Assembly (NCBI GenBank): GCA_049724395.1
Contig: JAUGWO010000011.1
Coordinates: forward strand, 1-64,000
Direction of reading: 5' to 3'
DNA from: Spongospora subterranea f. sp. subterranea
Taxonomy: Eukaryota; Endomyxa: Phytomyxea; Phytomyxea; Plasmodiophorida
DNA length: 64,000 bases
The stretch's first letter is position 1; every line of letters starts with the position of its first letter. Shown piece after piece: positions 37,026-48,013 of this stretch. The translations under genes were made by a program, and so were the position numbers. Below the pieces are notes generated by a model that was not told the origin of the DNA, made no database searches, and saw nothing but the letters and a program-made list of their open reading frames with translations.

Positions 37026-37754
37026 GGATCATTGCTACAGAAGGTGAACGCGAACCTCGATTACGTGCATTGCTAATGATCGTATAACTTATCAAGTCTC
37101 CACCACTTTCTGCAAAATTCGCATTGAATGTTCCTTTTTGGCTGCCACTTATAATGTGTCATGCCAGCGTGCACATAATGCTTGGAGAGAATTTTGATTG
37201 ACATTTCGTAAGCCTTCGAAATTCGCTGGTCAACTCTTCATGCAGCCAAATCACTCAATCCGAACTGCACTTTCCTCGACCAGGCAACGCCAATACTCTC
37301 ACACGTTTTCCCTTCTGTAAATCTGTTACCATGTCGTAATACTTATCACTGTTTTTCCAACTTAACAAGAACAAATTGAACGGCAATTCCTGTGGAATCA
37401 GACAACCATCGATCCATAATTAGGAAAGATTTACTCAGAGAACGCGCAATAATAAACGCAATAACATCAATCAAAGCCCATACCGCAATCCTCGAAAAAT
37501 GACAAATGTGCTTTTTTGAGTTTCTCTGCTTACGAAGCCTATCGAAAATCGCTAAATTCTCCGTCTGCGTAGTAAAGTCTGTACTGTAGTCAGCCTTCAA
37601 AGGTCAATCGCTCTAGAAATAGCGCCAGATTGCCGACCCCGCGCAAGATTTTGCGTCGGAGGGGGTACGGTAGTGCAGTTCCAGTCCCAGTTCTGCGTTG
37701 TCTCTGTATCGTGTACAGCAGGCCCCCACCCACACTTCGGATCTTGACCCCAAT
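37026..37754. other. Intergenic, 5' of PUS10
   Basis: A minus-strand frame of 84 codons at 37346-37600 contains one hydrophobic helix (VWALIDVIAFIIA) but begins at a TTG, not an ATG. It might be an exon of an unrecognised gene. The stretch just before 37755 is open in the PUS10 frame but has no upstream ATG. Confidence 0.4.
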
Positions 37755-39284
37755 ATGACGGTGACGGGCTCAGATGGGCCTGGCGTCACCCCTGGTATCG
37801 TGTCTGACAGTGATCGGTCCAGTGCCATAGCCCCTGACCCACTCTCGCCCCCGTTACCTCATAACCCCAGGTCACTCTGCTCTCGTTGCGCTTTACGTTA
37901 TCAGGGTATCCCCTCGTCCGATCCCATTTATCAATCGTCGTCGGATATCATCTCATCGTATATTACGGGGCGACACCCCGATCTGGACCCCGGCCAGGTC
38001 CTCGCCCATCATATCATATCTGACCAGTCGCCGGTCATCTGCCCGGCGTGCGTCGGGATTCTGCAGCATGGGAATGAAGTTCGACCCGATGTCATATCAT
38101 GTGTATCAGAGCGATCGCTGTATTCGTCTTATTCATCATTATCATCATACGCTCTGGCCATTTCGGTTCCTCCTGTATGCGCGCTTCGAGAAGCGTACTA
38201 CACGGCAGTTCTATCACGATCATCTCCCCCGACATCAATCAAAGAGGTCCTCAAATCGATTTTGATTTCATCCATATCTTCTTTATTGCCAGCTGTATTC
38301 TCTTCTACTTCATTATTCCATGTCGATCTGGCATTAAATCATCCATCATCGGACCCAGAAATCATTATGAATCTTTCTCCTTATCTTAGGAGAACCCTTC
38401 CCCTGAATATATCTGCCAAGAGGATACGTCAGTCTAATCTAACATCCAACAAATTTGTGGATCGTGCCATCAATGTAATGACGTCCGATGAGATTCGTCA
38501 ATTATCGATTACATCTGTTGAGACGACACCCATATCTGTCAGCGTTCGTGTATACCATGATCCTATATTATTGACGGGATCGTACACAAAGTACTGCCGG
38601 GATTTATCTCAGACTCCATGGCTACTTGACGAAGACGAGCGCAAGATCGGCAACTCTGTGCAGGAATTGATCGTGGACCCTATCATATCCGTATTTCAGG
38701 CCGGCGACCGATATAAGTTTCATGCAGCTGGGCGGGAGGATGTAGATGTGAGAATGCTGGGATCCGGTCGGCATTTTATCATTGAAATAGTGGATCCGCA
38801 TGTAATTCCTGATAGGGATTCCATATCGACTCTAGCCAATATTGTCAATGAGTCCACCGATCGCATTCAAATCAGTGCGCTGTCGCTGGCTCCTGATTAT
38901 GCGGCCGAGTTCAAAGCGTTGCAGCTTGGCGCCCAAATCAAGACCAAGAGTTATCGAGCTATCGTGTGGCTATCGTCCGTGATTGCGCGATCGGAATGTG
39001 AACGAATTTCGTCAATGCCTCCCTTTGATATCCATCAGTTGACACCAATTCGCGTTCTTCATCGACGGTCGCTTCTCTCTCGTCCCAAAACCATTCACTC
39101 TTTGTCTATTAGTCCGATCAACTCCCATTTCGCCATCATTGACCTGGTTGCGCAGGCCGGCACCTATATCAAAGAGTTTGTTCATGGTGATCGTGGCAGG
39201 ACGCAACCTAATCTTGGGTCGATGCTAAATTGTCAAGCTGATATATTGCAGCTCGACGTCATTGACTTGCATACCAATATATAA
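37755..39284 (+). CDS. PUS10: tRNA pseudouridine synthase Pus10, single exon
   Basis: PUS10 makes pseudouridine 54 (and 55) in the T-loop of certain tRNAs, in archaea and many eukaryotes. The protein has 509 residues, near the human length of about 529. An N-terminal zinc-binding pair LCSRCAL and ICPACVG lies at about residues 40-110. The catalytic domain begins at SQTPWLLDEDERK. The catalytic Asp lies in GREDVDVRMLG, followed by GRHFIIEIVDPH, LTPIRVLHRR and the family C-terminus AGTYIKEFVHGDRGRT with ADILQLDV. The frame extends upstream to 37698 only through a TTG codon, so the first ATG at 37755 is taken as the start. There is no intron. Budding yeast lacks this gene. Confidence 0.95.
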   Translation: MTVTGSDGPGVTPGIVSDSDRSSAIAPDPLSPPLPHNPRSLCSRCALRYQGIPSSDPIYQSSSDIISSYITGRHPDLDPGQVLAHHIISDQSPVICPACVGILQHGNEVRPDVISCVSERSLYSSYSSLSSYALAISVPPVCALREAYYTAVLSRSSPPTSIKEVLKSILISSISSLLPAVFSSTSLFHVDLALNHPSSDPEIIMNLSPYLRRTLPLNISAKRIRQSNLTSNKFVDRAINVMTSDEIRQLSITSVETTPISVSVRVYHDPILLTGSYTKYCRDLSQTPWLLDEDERKIGNSVQELIVDPIISVFQAGDRYKFHAAGREDVDVRMLGSGRHFIIEIVDPHVIPDRDSISTLANIVNESTDRIQISALSLAPDYAAEFKALQLGAQIKTKSYRAIVWLSSVIARSECERISSMPPFDIHQLTPIRVLHRRSLLSRPKTIHSLSISPINSHFAIIDLVAQAGTYIKEFVHGDRGRTQPNLGSMLNCQADILQLDVIDLHTNI

Positions 39285-39863
39285 TTGTCAAAAGGATTTT
39301 CATCTTTTATTGTTCAATCTTGTAAAAAAAATGGCTTAGTTTTGTTGCGAAACTTACAATGACGGTGTTGATTTTTTCCTAGCACCTGCCACGTACAGAT
39401 TGACGGTTGTCCTTATTCCAATATTCGTTCCATTTGAACACAAGAATAAATCGCGACAAACGGGTTTTGTTGCCGAGACGACAGACGGTGTCGTCCGCTG
39501 TTTCTAGTCGTTCTCGACTAAGGACACGTTTGTTCCTGAAGGGGTTATCCGTCAAGACATATATTACAAGAAGGCGGTATGGTTGACGACCGGTGCCGTT
39601 ATCTACCGGGCCACCCATCTATCGCAATGTCGGGCCCCGTCATCTTGTCGTAGTCCTATCTAAACTCATTTCCATGTGCTCTGATCAAAGTGTGAACAGC
39701 CCCTATTCAATATCTTGTCATTAGTGCCATCATGCCAGGTCCGATCAGTTCTTAAATGGGCTCTCCCGTTAGATGTATCGGATTTGGCGTCGGTGTTTGC
39801 ATGAACGGTTCGGGTTGCATCTCAACCGCAGAAGTTCATTAGCGTTTTAGTCGCGTGACATTC
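39285..39863. other. Intergenic between PUS10 and the hemerythrin-like gene
   Basis: No gene recognised. The right end presumably holds the promoter of the hemerythrin-like gene. Confidence 0.5.
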
Positions 39864-40529
39864 ATGTCCATTGTCAACCGCTTCAAACCTGGTCTATTGA
39901 GAGCCGTCAGATTGCGATATCAACAAGGAGTCGCTGAACAGGCCATCAGAGAGACAATGGGATCCGATAGATTAGTGGATATCATCAAGCGAGATCATAC
40001 CGAGCTGCGTACGTGCTACGACAAGTATAAGAAGGCGGCGTCGAGCGACGAAGCCAACCAATGGTTCAATCAATTTGTTTGGGAGCTCTGCCGACATTCA
40101 GTCGCCGAAGAGTTGGTCGTGTATCCGATGCTGGAGAAGGTGAGCGATCGCGGCCGTCAACTCGCTGACAAGTCGAGAGCGGACCACCATAAGGTGAAAG
40201 AGATGTTGTCAGAAACACTGAATGTGAAGGATAATATGAGCGAGTTCGACAATAATGTCGAGAAATTGTGGACTGACCTTGAAAAACATCTGAAAATGGA
40301 GGAATCTGAAGATCTACCAATACTTGCCGATGCGTATCAATCAGAATCACAGAACGCCTGGGCCACAACCAAATTTGCAGCCATGAAGAAGACAGCACCA
40401 ACTCAACCCCATACATTAGTGCCTGAGAAGCCGGTCGCTTTAGAAGGGGCTTTGGGTATGCTGATGGCGCCATTGGATAAGTTTAAAGATCTGTTCAAAG
40501 ACTTCCCCAGTATGCAGGAAGGGCGTTAA
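39864..40529 (+). CDS. Hemerythrin-like HHE-domain protein
   Basis: Hemerythrin-like domains bind a di-iron centre in a four-helix bundle, used for oxygen, nitric oxide or iron sensing. The 221-residue protein shows the expected ligands in order: IIKRDHTELR (His), CRHSVAEELVVYP (His, Glu), ADHHKVKEM (His), and EKHLKMEESED (His, Glu). Length and spacing match the HHE family. The first ATG is at 39864; an upstream in-frame GTG is ignored. The N-terminus MSIVNRFKPGLLRAVRLRYQ is basic and amphipathic, so mitochondrial import is plausible (inference). There is no intron. The physiological role cannot be told from sequence. Confidence 0.9.
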   Translation: MSIVNRFKPGLLRAVRLRYQQGVAEQAIRETMGSDRLVDIIKRDHTELRTCYDKYKKAASSDEANQWFNQFVWELCRHSVAEELVVYPMLEKVSDRGRQLADKSRADHHKVKEMLSETLNVKDNMSEFDNNVEKLWTDLEKHLKMEESEDLPILADAYQSESQNAWATTKFAAMKKTAPTQPHTLVPEKPVALEGALGMLMAPLDKFKDLFKDFPSMQEGR

Positions 40530-43419
40530 TCAATGATGCTTGACGTGGGATATGATTACAACAGAATATGACGAGAATCTGCAAAATTGAGAATAATACA
40601 ATCAGGATATGAAATTGAGGAAACTTTGGTACTAGAATGGGTTTAAGAGTGTAATTCAACATCACCCACCAACTGCGCCCACAACCTACGCAAGTTGAGA
40701 GATGATCCCCGTTCAAAAATCGTCCAATCTGATAAGAATCATGGCCTCGTCATTTTGGGCGCAGCTGGTGGGTGATGTTGAATTATGGTTTCCACTGAAG
40801 TTTGATTGTTGGAATGAGACATTTCGCCAGGTCGGAGTTGGCGGGCGGAGTCAAGAGGGTTCAAGGTAGGGGCAGCTTGTTCCTGTAGGTTATCCAAAAG
40901 CGAGTCGAAGCGAGTCGAAAGCGAGTTGTTGCTCTTCATCCCAGGCGACTTGGCCAGGGCGAATGTTATCTCCTAGACTGGAAAGAAAGTGTACTTGAAT
41001 CGCCAATCCTCCTCCTGCTCCTAAAACCCTTTCTGACATTCCACGAGCGTAAAGGTGAGATTCTTCATGGCCTCAGCTTCAACGGCGTCGAGAAGAGCGG
41101 AGTCGAAAAGGAAAGTCATCTGACTGTTAAGGAGGTCAGGGGAAGTAGAGTTGAGACTCTTTGGGTTTTTGCTTTTGCTTTTGATTGCGACTTTAGCGCC
41201 CACCAATTGCGCCCTCGCCAAATCCTTTTACGGCGAAACCGCGACAAGTTGAGATATGATCCCCTGATTAAAATCGGCTGTTCGTTTGGCTGTTCGGCTA
41301 ACTTTTTCTTACATTGGGCTAGCGTACGAATGGCAAAATCAAGTTGGAAAATGCTTTTGTCAAACTTTTTTAAGAAATGGCAACAAGATTCATCATCAAA
41401 AACCAAGTACAGGTCGTCAAGAGGGTTTTGGGTAATTGCAGCTTTTGAATTATAGAAAGATTATTGATTAGATGTCTTAAAGTTAAAAATGGGATCCTGA
41501 ACCGATCTCTCAACAGAGTGCTGTTGCGAAATTTCAGATCCTGAAAGCGACGCTTCAATCTGAGGTCAGTTCATTGTCAAAAACAGGAATGACAAACGGA
41601 TGCTGCTCGAGGTTTCACATCCAGTTTCCTCGTCCCTCTGGTTTGCATCATTCAACCTGGACATCCATGAAGGCGAAATAAGGTAGTCAGGTATTGTATG
41701 AATGATAGAGAGGTGATAGTGATGCTATCTGTGGCAGGGATGCCACTACTGCACTGAAATGATCAGTGAGGTTAGGCCGAACTGATCGGTGAAACGGAGC
41801 GCTTATCGAATTGATCGATGAAACAGACGTAAATTTATTATTCCTAGGCAGTTGAGTTATCAAATAAGTAGAGGCACGAGCCCGTTATTCAGGAACGGGA
41901 ACACGTGCGTCAACAATTCCAGACCTAGACTGGCCAACTCGTTGAAGAGTCTATCAAAAATTATTCCGTTTGTCAATCCTTGTTTTGACAATCAACTGAC
42001 CACTACGCTCGAGGGGAATGTCAGAAAGGGTGTTGGAAGAGAGACAGGGTTGTACCGTCGACTTTCAAATGATATCGGTCTATTCCGGTTTTGTCCGGCC
42101 CGGGGGAGGATCGACGATTCACCAAAAAGCTATTACTTCTCAAGAAGACGAGGATGTCTGGAGCGTTTAGTCATATCCAGTTGATCAAGATCGTGAAAGC
42201 AGCGCTTCAGTCCTGAGGTCAATACCTTTCAAGTTTCTCCTTCCACAATCCCGCCGTTATCAAAGGCTACATCGAAGGCGCAATTGAACAGTATCCGCTC
42301 AAGATCGCGTTGTCGCTCTCGGGCTCACGAAACAATCACTTTATTGCACAACCTGGAATCCTTTACTACGAACTGTACATAGATGACGTCCTTCTGATCT
42401 AATAAGAGGACTGACCGCAGATATCAAGCGTTGGTCTCATGATCTCAATCAACTGGATATGACTAAAGCTCTGTCAATAGGTTTCTGAAAGGAAATCAAC
42501 GCGAATTTCTCGGCGTTCGCTCCGATTGACTACGAAGCCGCTCTTCTCGACGCCAAACTCGTTGAAGCCCAGGCCTCAAACTGTAAAACATCAAATCAAG
42601 AATTTTTCCTACCCAAATCCAAGCTGGATCTTGTCTCATCTCAAATCGCGGTACGATTTTCTTGATTAAAATATTTCGCTAAACTAAGTTCGGTTTCCGA
42701 ATGAAGTATTGTTGATGCAGGTCTAGAATAGCTCTAGCGTCTACAATTATCAGAGCATTGAGTCTTTTACGTCTATCAGAGCTGTTTGAACGGCGGGGCC
42801 CGAGCGTGATGGAACTACTCTTCCTCGAACAGGTGGAGTTAATCCCCTGGCGATTAACTTGCCGCCATACCCTGGTGAACTCGCACCAGTTAATTCGCAA
42901 CCAAGGAGAGTCATCTGACTGTTTAAGGCGGTCGGGGAAGTAGAGTTGACAACTCTCTGTAAGTTGGGGAGACTTTTAACAAGATTAGCTGGGAGGATCA
43001 AACTTTGATGACGATAAAGTTCACGTTTATGTACTTAAGTTTATTAACCTCCGTTCTTCATTGTTATTTTCAAATTCTTCTTTGGCTAATTTCCATTTGA
43101 TGTACTGTAAATTGGAGAATATTTGGTTCATTCATTGGGTTTGATCCAGTTGGTGGGCGATGGTATTTGTGATGGCTGTCGAATGCAACAGATGGATTAC
43201 CGTAAACCACTAAATAACTCGACAAGCGTTTCACCCATGTGGAGGCGACGAAAATTGTATCCCGATTACAGAAATGTGGCGTACAGTACCAAACACGCAT
43301 GAGCACAAGTAATAAGATGGAAAGTAATATGGTCAGAAAGGTTTGTTTGCTAGAACAGTTCGGTTCTTTCCATCAGAGTTCCGAGGCTCCGTCAATGCCA
43401 ATTCAATGAAAGTCTCGCG
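40530..43419. repeat. Repeat-rich intergenic block
   Basis: No intact gene. An inverted pair 40653-40682 / 40757-40787 (TAATTCAACATCACCCACCA and complement) forms a foldback. Related short segments recur, for example AGTCATCTGACTGTT then GGGGAAGTAGAGTTGA at about 41117-41150 and 42909-42950. AGTTGAGA(G/T)ATGATCCCC is found at about 40694 and 41250. Possible coding traces at 42190-42660 (AAGGCTACATCGAAGGCGCA region) are too decayed to name. Confidence 0.6.
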
Positions 43420-44800
43420 ATGGTGGGCCATCAAGCGAAGATGAGCCAACAACAATGTGGTATAAGAAGGGTTGTAAGGTTTAAGACCATGGAAGGAAGG
43501 GTCGAAAGACAGCGGCGTGGGTTTCGTGATTACATGACGAATGTTGTTCGGAACTTGATAGATTATGAAAAGCAGGAGTCAAGTTCTCGCCGCATATCTT
43601 AAGGAACCTCGCCCTCGACTTACTTCAACAATCGGATCATCCCGAGTTCAGCTCGCAGTATAAATGGCAAGATGCCTTCATCATGGACAAGACGCGTTGG
43701 ATCCAAACTTTTATGGATAAGAAGAACATCGTGGATAGAGCCCAAACGGGGATGCTGATGGTAAGTCCTGATCGTCAGGCTCATCTGGAGAAGGAGATCG
43801 CTTATCACCTGGGCGTGGTTGGTCGCGAATTTCAATCTGGCGCGATTGATGAAGAAATGGTCGAAAATTGGGACGAGACTCAGTTTATTGTCAATATGGA
43901 CAACGGCAAAACCTTAGGATTTAGAGGTGACAACGACGTCAAATATGCCGACGTGGTATCTGGAGGAATTGGAATGACAATGGTGGTGATATTGACCGGT
44001 GGGCCATATGCAGAAATCTGCACGCCATTGATGGTTTTTTCAAAATCAAAACTGCAGCTATCCCGTTCAAGGAGTGCCCGATAACCTGCCGGGCGTGTGT
44101 TATCGAACCTCAAAAAAATGGTTTATGACCAAGAAGGTTTGGGAGGAACTGATGAGTGAGAACAGATTTCATTGTGTCCGCATGCAGGAAGGCCGAGAAC
44201 CGCAGATACTCGTTGATAATTTTAGTGGGTTTCTGTCAAAATATGGCCTGAAATTATCAACGAGTATCTGCGGTTCTCAGCTTCCCTGCATGCGGACACA
44301 GTGAAATCTGTTCTCACTCATCAATTCCTCCCAAACCTTTTTGGTCATTCAACCATGCGACTCTCTTTGCTGATATAAAAATTTAAGGATGAATGGACGC
44401 GAAGATTGGAGCTGTATAAGTTTGAGCAAATCAACAGTGGAGTCGGCCTCAAAAACAAAGGTCGGAAACATGGAAGAGATTCATGAGCGATCGAGAATCC
44501 TGGGAAGACCTGGTTTTTGCAGCTGGCAGCAGATTGCGTTCGAACAGTTAATGCAATGCGCGATGAGAACGGCGTGTCGTACGCTCGAAAAGCGATGATT
44601 CGCTGCGGTTTGTCCCTGGATTTACATAGGCTATGGCACACCGATCAGCTGTCTCTCGAATTGCAGACGATTATCAAAAATAATCGCCAGTTTTTCGATG
44701 GCAAATTCGTCCCGGCTTTCAATAGTTCAAAAGATAGAACAAGGCCTAAATTGAGAATATGGATGTCTTCAATTAATAAAAGGGACTTAAGGTGATTGTA
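43420..44800 (+). mobile_element. DDE transposase element, copy 2, broken
   Basis: The best-preserved part, 43683-44084, reads KWQDAFIMDKTRW, ENWDETQFIVNMDNGKTLGF, DVKYADVVSGG and MTMVVILTGGPY, the core of a DDE-type DNA transposase. WDETQF supplies the first catalytic Asp. Continuations in other frames are DNLPGVCYRTSKKW and MTKKVWEEL, ILVDNFSGF (second Asp region), then LAADCVRTVNAMRDENGVSY with KAMIRCGL near 44520. Frame breaks and a large internal palindrome at 44124-44350 inactivate it. Copy 1 at 25060-26060 is a more decayed relative. Confidence 0.8.
44124..44350. repeat. Internal palindrome of the transposase copy 2
   Basis: The left arm of about 105 bp (44124-44228) contains GTTTGGGAGGAACTGATGAG and CGCATGCAGGAAGG. 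It reappears complemented at about 44253-44350, with 25 bp between. The arms are about 95 percent identical, and the coding sequence is therefore folded back on itself. Confidence 0.88.
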
Positions 44801-46026
44801 AAGGAGACGTCTGCCGAGACTAAGAAAGTATGTTCAGTAACGGATTTGTTTTCCAGTTCAATGACCCAACGAGGTGGAACTCTTCAAAGCGGTGGGAACG
44901 TGGGGCTGAAGCGCTTTTGCCGTTCAAACTCTTTAATCATTCATCGATCAGGTCGGTTCTATCAACATCAAGGAACTTATTGATCAGGCCAAGATCATTC
45001 CCTTTGTCATTCACTTCTCACAACCACCCGGCTGCAAACAGAAATTCGACGTTTAAACCTGCATGAGTTTCTTCGTTCTCCCAATCGGCGGATCATTATC
45101 GCTTTCAAGAAGTCTAAAAATCTTCTTGAGCTCTGTTCCATAAACAACATCAGCTACACTCAGCACGTACGAACATTGGAACCTGTACAGCGGATTGGAC
45201 TTTGATCCTATTTCCTAATGAGTTCGGCGGCAAAAGGAATAACGAAGGGAATGATCTTGGCCTGATCAATAGGTTCCTTGAATAAATATCTCTTGTTTTT
45301 CACAACTGAGTAGCGCCGAGACAATTTCAGAGATAATGTTATATCCTTTGATAAGGCATTCTCGACGATCGTGCTGAGTAATAATGATGCCAACACACTC
45401 CGGATAAATGAAGTTCAGGGCTCACCTGACTGCAATATTCAGTAGGAGTTTGAAGTGATTGTAGGGGATATCGACAGCCTTAGTTAAATGTCGCCATTTG
45501 CTCATTCAACACGTGACCTTGTGTATTTTCGCCAGTTGCATTCTTGTAGTTGGTCAAGCGGCAACACGATTAACTCTCGTGGCAACGGCTAACAAAGTAT
45601 AAACTGTATATCTCGTGCGCCATGAAAATCTACAATTAACACGATCTCAGCGAATATACAAATTCTTGCATGATTGGCGGAGTCAATACGCCTTCAGATC
45701 AGCATCGCCTCCAGTTGAGATCAGTTTGCAGTAAAAACCTAATTGTTATGATTGGGCACGACTAGTACGAGGTCAACTATCTTGGTAATGGGCCGCAATC
45801 GTCCATCGGGGCACAGGCCAGGGCAATGCAGCTCGACCGACAGTGTGACATGATGATGGCGCTACCAGTCACTTCACTGTACAGTACCTGTAGGAGTGTA
45901 GTGGTATCCCCTGAAAGGGAGTGCATTGGTGACCAGTTGCCGGTACCGGTATGTTCATAGGATGATCTGGTGATAAGGAAACACCCATTGATCACATCAA
46001 GATAGGGTGCGGGCCCAGCGATCCTG
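44801..46026. repeat. Repeat debris with a foldback
   Basis: Inverted pair at about 44968-45015 and 45236-45290 (TTGATCAGGCCAAGATCATTCC and complement). No intact gene. A minus-strand frame at 45777-46064 is not recognised and overlaps the LMBRD2 start. Confidence 0.6.
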
Positions 46027-47968
46027 ATGGTTAGCGAATGGTTATCGACGTGGCTAATTGCCACTGTCGCTATTAGTGTCCTGATTTCTGGTATTGGATC
46101 TACCGGGCACTTTTAGTCCAAGACTTTCACTCACGATCCCACAGGTATTCTACTACGACAGCTGGCGCATCCGGATGTCAAATTCCCAGCACTGCTAGTA
46201 GTTCTGCTATCGTGGTCTCTATCGCTTACGGTCGTCTGGGTAGCGCCACTGGATTTGGACATGGGCCAGATCGAGCCCGAGCTGCTTACCCCTGTCTGGA
46301 TGGTTGCCTATTGGACCACATCATTATTAACTTGGCTCATAATACCGATACAACAAGCATATTATGACTCTGGACACTTCAATTGGCGAGATAAATTAAG
46401 GGAGGCCATCCGGTCTAACCTTCAGTTTTACGTGTGAATTTTCATTGTTGTGATTACCTTTGTTGAAAGCAATAACAATGTTGGCAGGTACGCCGGTGTA
46501 TTAATCGCAGCTGTAGCAGTTGCTGTTGCGGTAACGTCTGGACTCGCAGCTGCAAATTTGTTAACCTTGGCCATGGCGCTAGCTAACATATGGGGACTGT
46601 TTCTCATGGTCGTTTTGCTGGGCTATGGCTTGGTTGACATTCCCCGCAAGCTATGGAACTTCGGCAATACTCAGTTGAGGGCACGTGCATTGTATTTTCA
46701 AGCCGTTGCCATTCACGATGAATATCAAGATTCCACAGAATTGATTTCGGATACCATTTCCATGGTTGAAATGGCATCAACCAAGGTCAAAAATCTGGAC
46801 GATGAGAAGCTGACATCGTATATGGACATTATCGAGGCGGCTTGCCCACAACATGACTCTATATCGACAGTCAACGAGTTTATTCCGTCTGATTTAGCCG
46901 CAGAACTTCGGGATAATCCCATCACTGAGCATTTACTTGCCAAACTTCACTATCGGGTCAAAAAAGACTACCATGAGAATCGGCGAGCAGAGTTTGAGTG
47001 GAACAGTCTTCTGGATCGTTTAAAGCAAATCGAAACGGAGGAAGCAGCAAAAATATCCAATTACGCTATTCATCGGACGTTCAGAGGCATATTCAATCTT
47101 CACGTCTTAGCCCGCCTGCTATCTGCGATTTTATGGATCGTCACTTTTGCAGTTATTTGGTGTGAAATCACATTATCCATTGATGTCCGATACTCAATAT
47201 TTTACGTCGTTATTCAAAAATTTAACTCTCCCCCCGTTACGTATATGGTTGGATTGATCCTCATATCCTATTTAGGTATTACATCTATTGCAATCATGCC
47301 TTCTTTGTCAATGTGCAGCTAATTTTTTGTGCTCAGCAATGTGCGCCTTTTATTCCATGTTCCGTCTGCGTTTATCCAGTTTTTACCATTTGCATTTCGG
47401 AGGACACAGGTAAACAGTTTTCCCTCAAAATGGAATATGACATCTGACAATTCTCAGTGAGGCAAATTCACTTTTGTTCAACGCTTCTTTTATCCTGCGC
47501 CTCATTTTCCCTCTCGGAATCAACTTCTTTTCCACAACGCTCCTGGATCGTGGTGCGACCACATCCTTCGAGACCGCGGTGGGCCAGATGAACGTCGTAC
47601 CTGTTCTTGGTATGCCCGTTTGCTTTTATTTTCGACATAGCGTAGGCTCATCAATGTCGCATTAGGTCAAAAATTTAATTTATTCGTCCCCGTCGTGATA
47701 TCGGTGCTCTGTCTTGTTACTGGGTGCAATCTGTATGGACGTTTGCTACGCCTTCTGCAGATTAGCCAGTAGGCCACATTATGAGATTTGCAATCTGCTC
47801 TGAAACTTGATTAGATTTGAAGAAAACGGTCCTGGGTCAGATCAAATCGTTGCCGAAGGGGAATCACTGGTTCGGAGGCAACGTCGAAAACGAGCGCGTA
47901 ATATTATATCTAACAGGACGGTAGCGGGAGGTTATCTGCAGTTAGGCCAAAGTCATGGATCACCATAA
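46027..47968 (+). CDS. LMBRD2: LMBR1-domain membrane protein (LMBRD2 type), 7 exons
   Basis: LMBRD2 is a multipass LMBR1-family membrane protein tied to GPCR signalling in animals. Exons 46027-46090, 46145-46433, 46488-47275, 47337-47409, 47458-47609, 47666-47768 and 47815-47968 give 540 residues in one frame. The first helix is in MVSEWLSTWLIATVAI. The family motifs follow: VVWVAPLDLD, MVAYWTTSLLTWLIIP, AANLLTLAMALANIWGLFL with GYGLVDIPRKLW, a long cytosolic loop, then MCAFYSMFRLR, SLLFNASFILRLIFPLGINF and RGATTSFE. The cytosolic tail has VAEGESLVRRQRRKR. Human LMBRD2 is about 690 residues, so the loop and tail are shorter here. Introns are 46-61 nt. The stop lies 45 bp from the convergent TMEM87 stop. 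Confidence 0.9.
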
Positions 47969-48013
47969 ATTTATGTAGTTATTATTTCTTTATTACCATG
48001 TCAACTAACCATT

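Noticed and set aside
37698-37754. Upstream extension of PUS10
   Set aside because: The extra 19 codons begin with TTG and have no ATG; the ATG at 37755 is the natural start.
46725-46943. Minus-strand ORF inside LMBRD2
   Set aside because: It is the antisense shadow of the LMBRD2 cytosolic loop exon.
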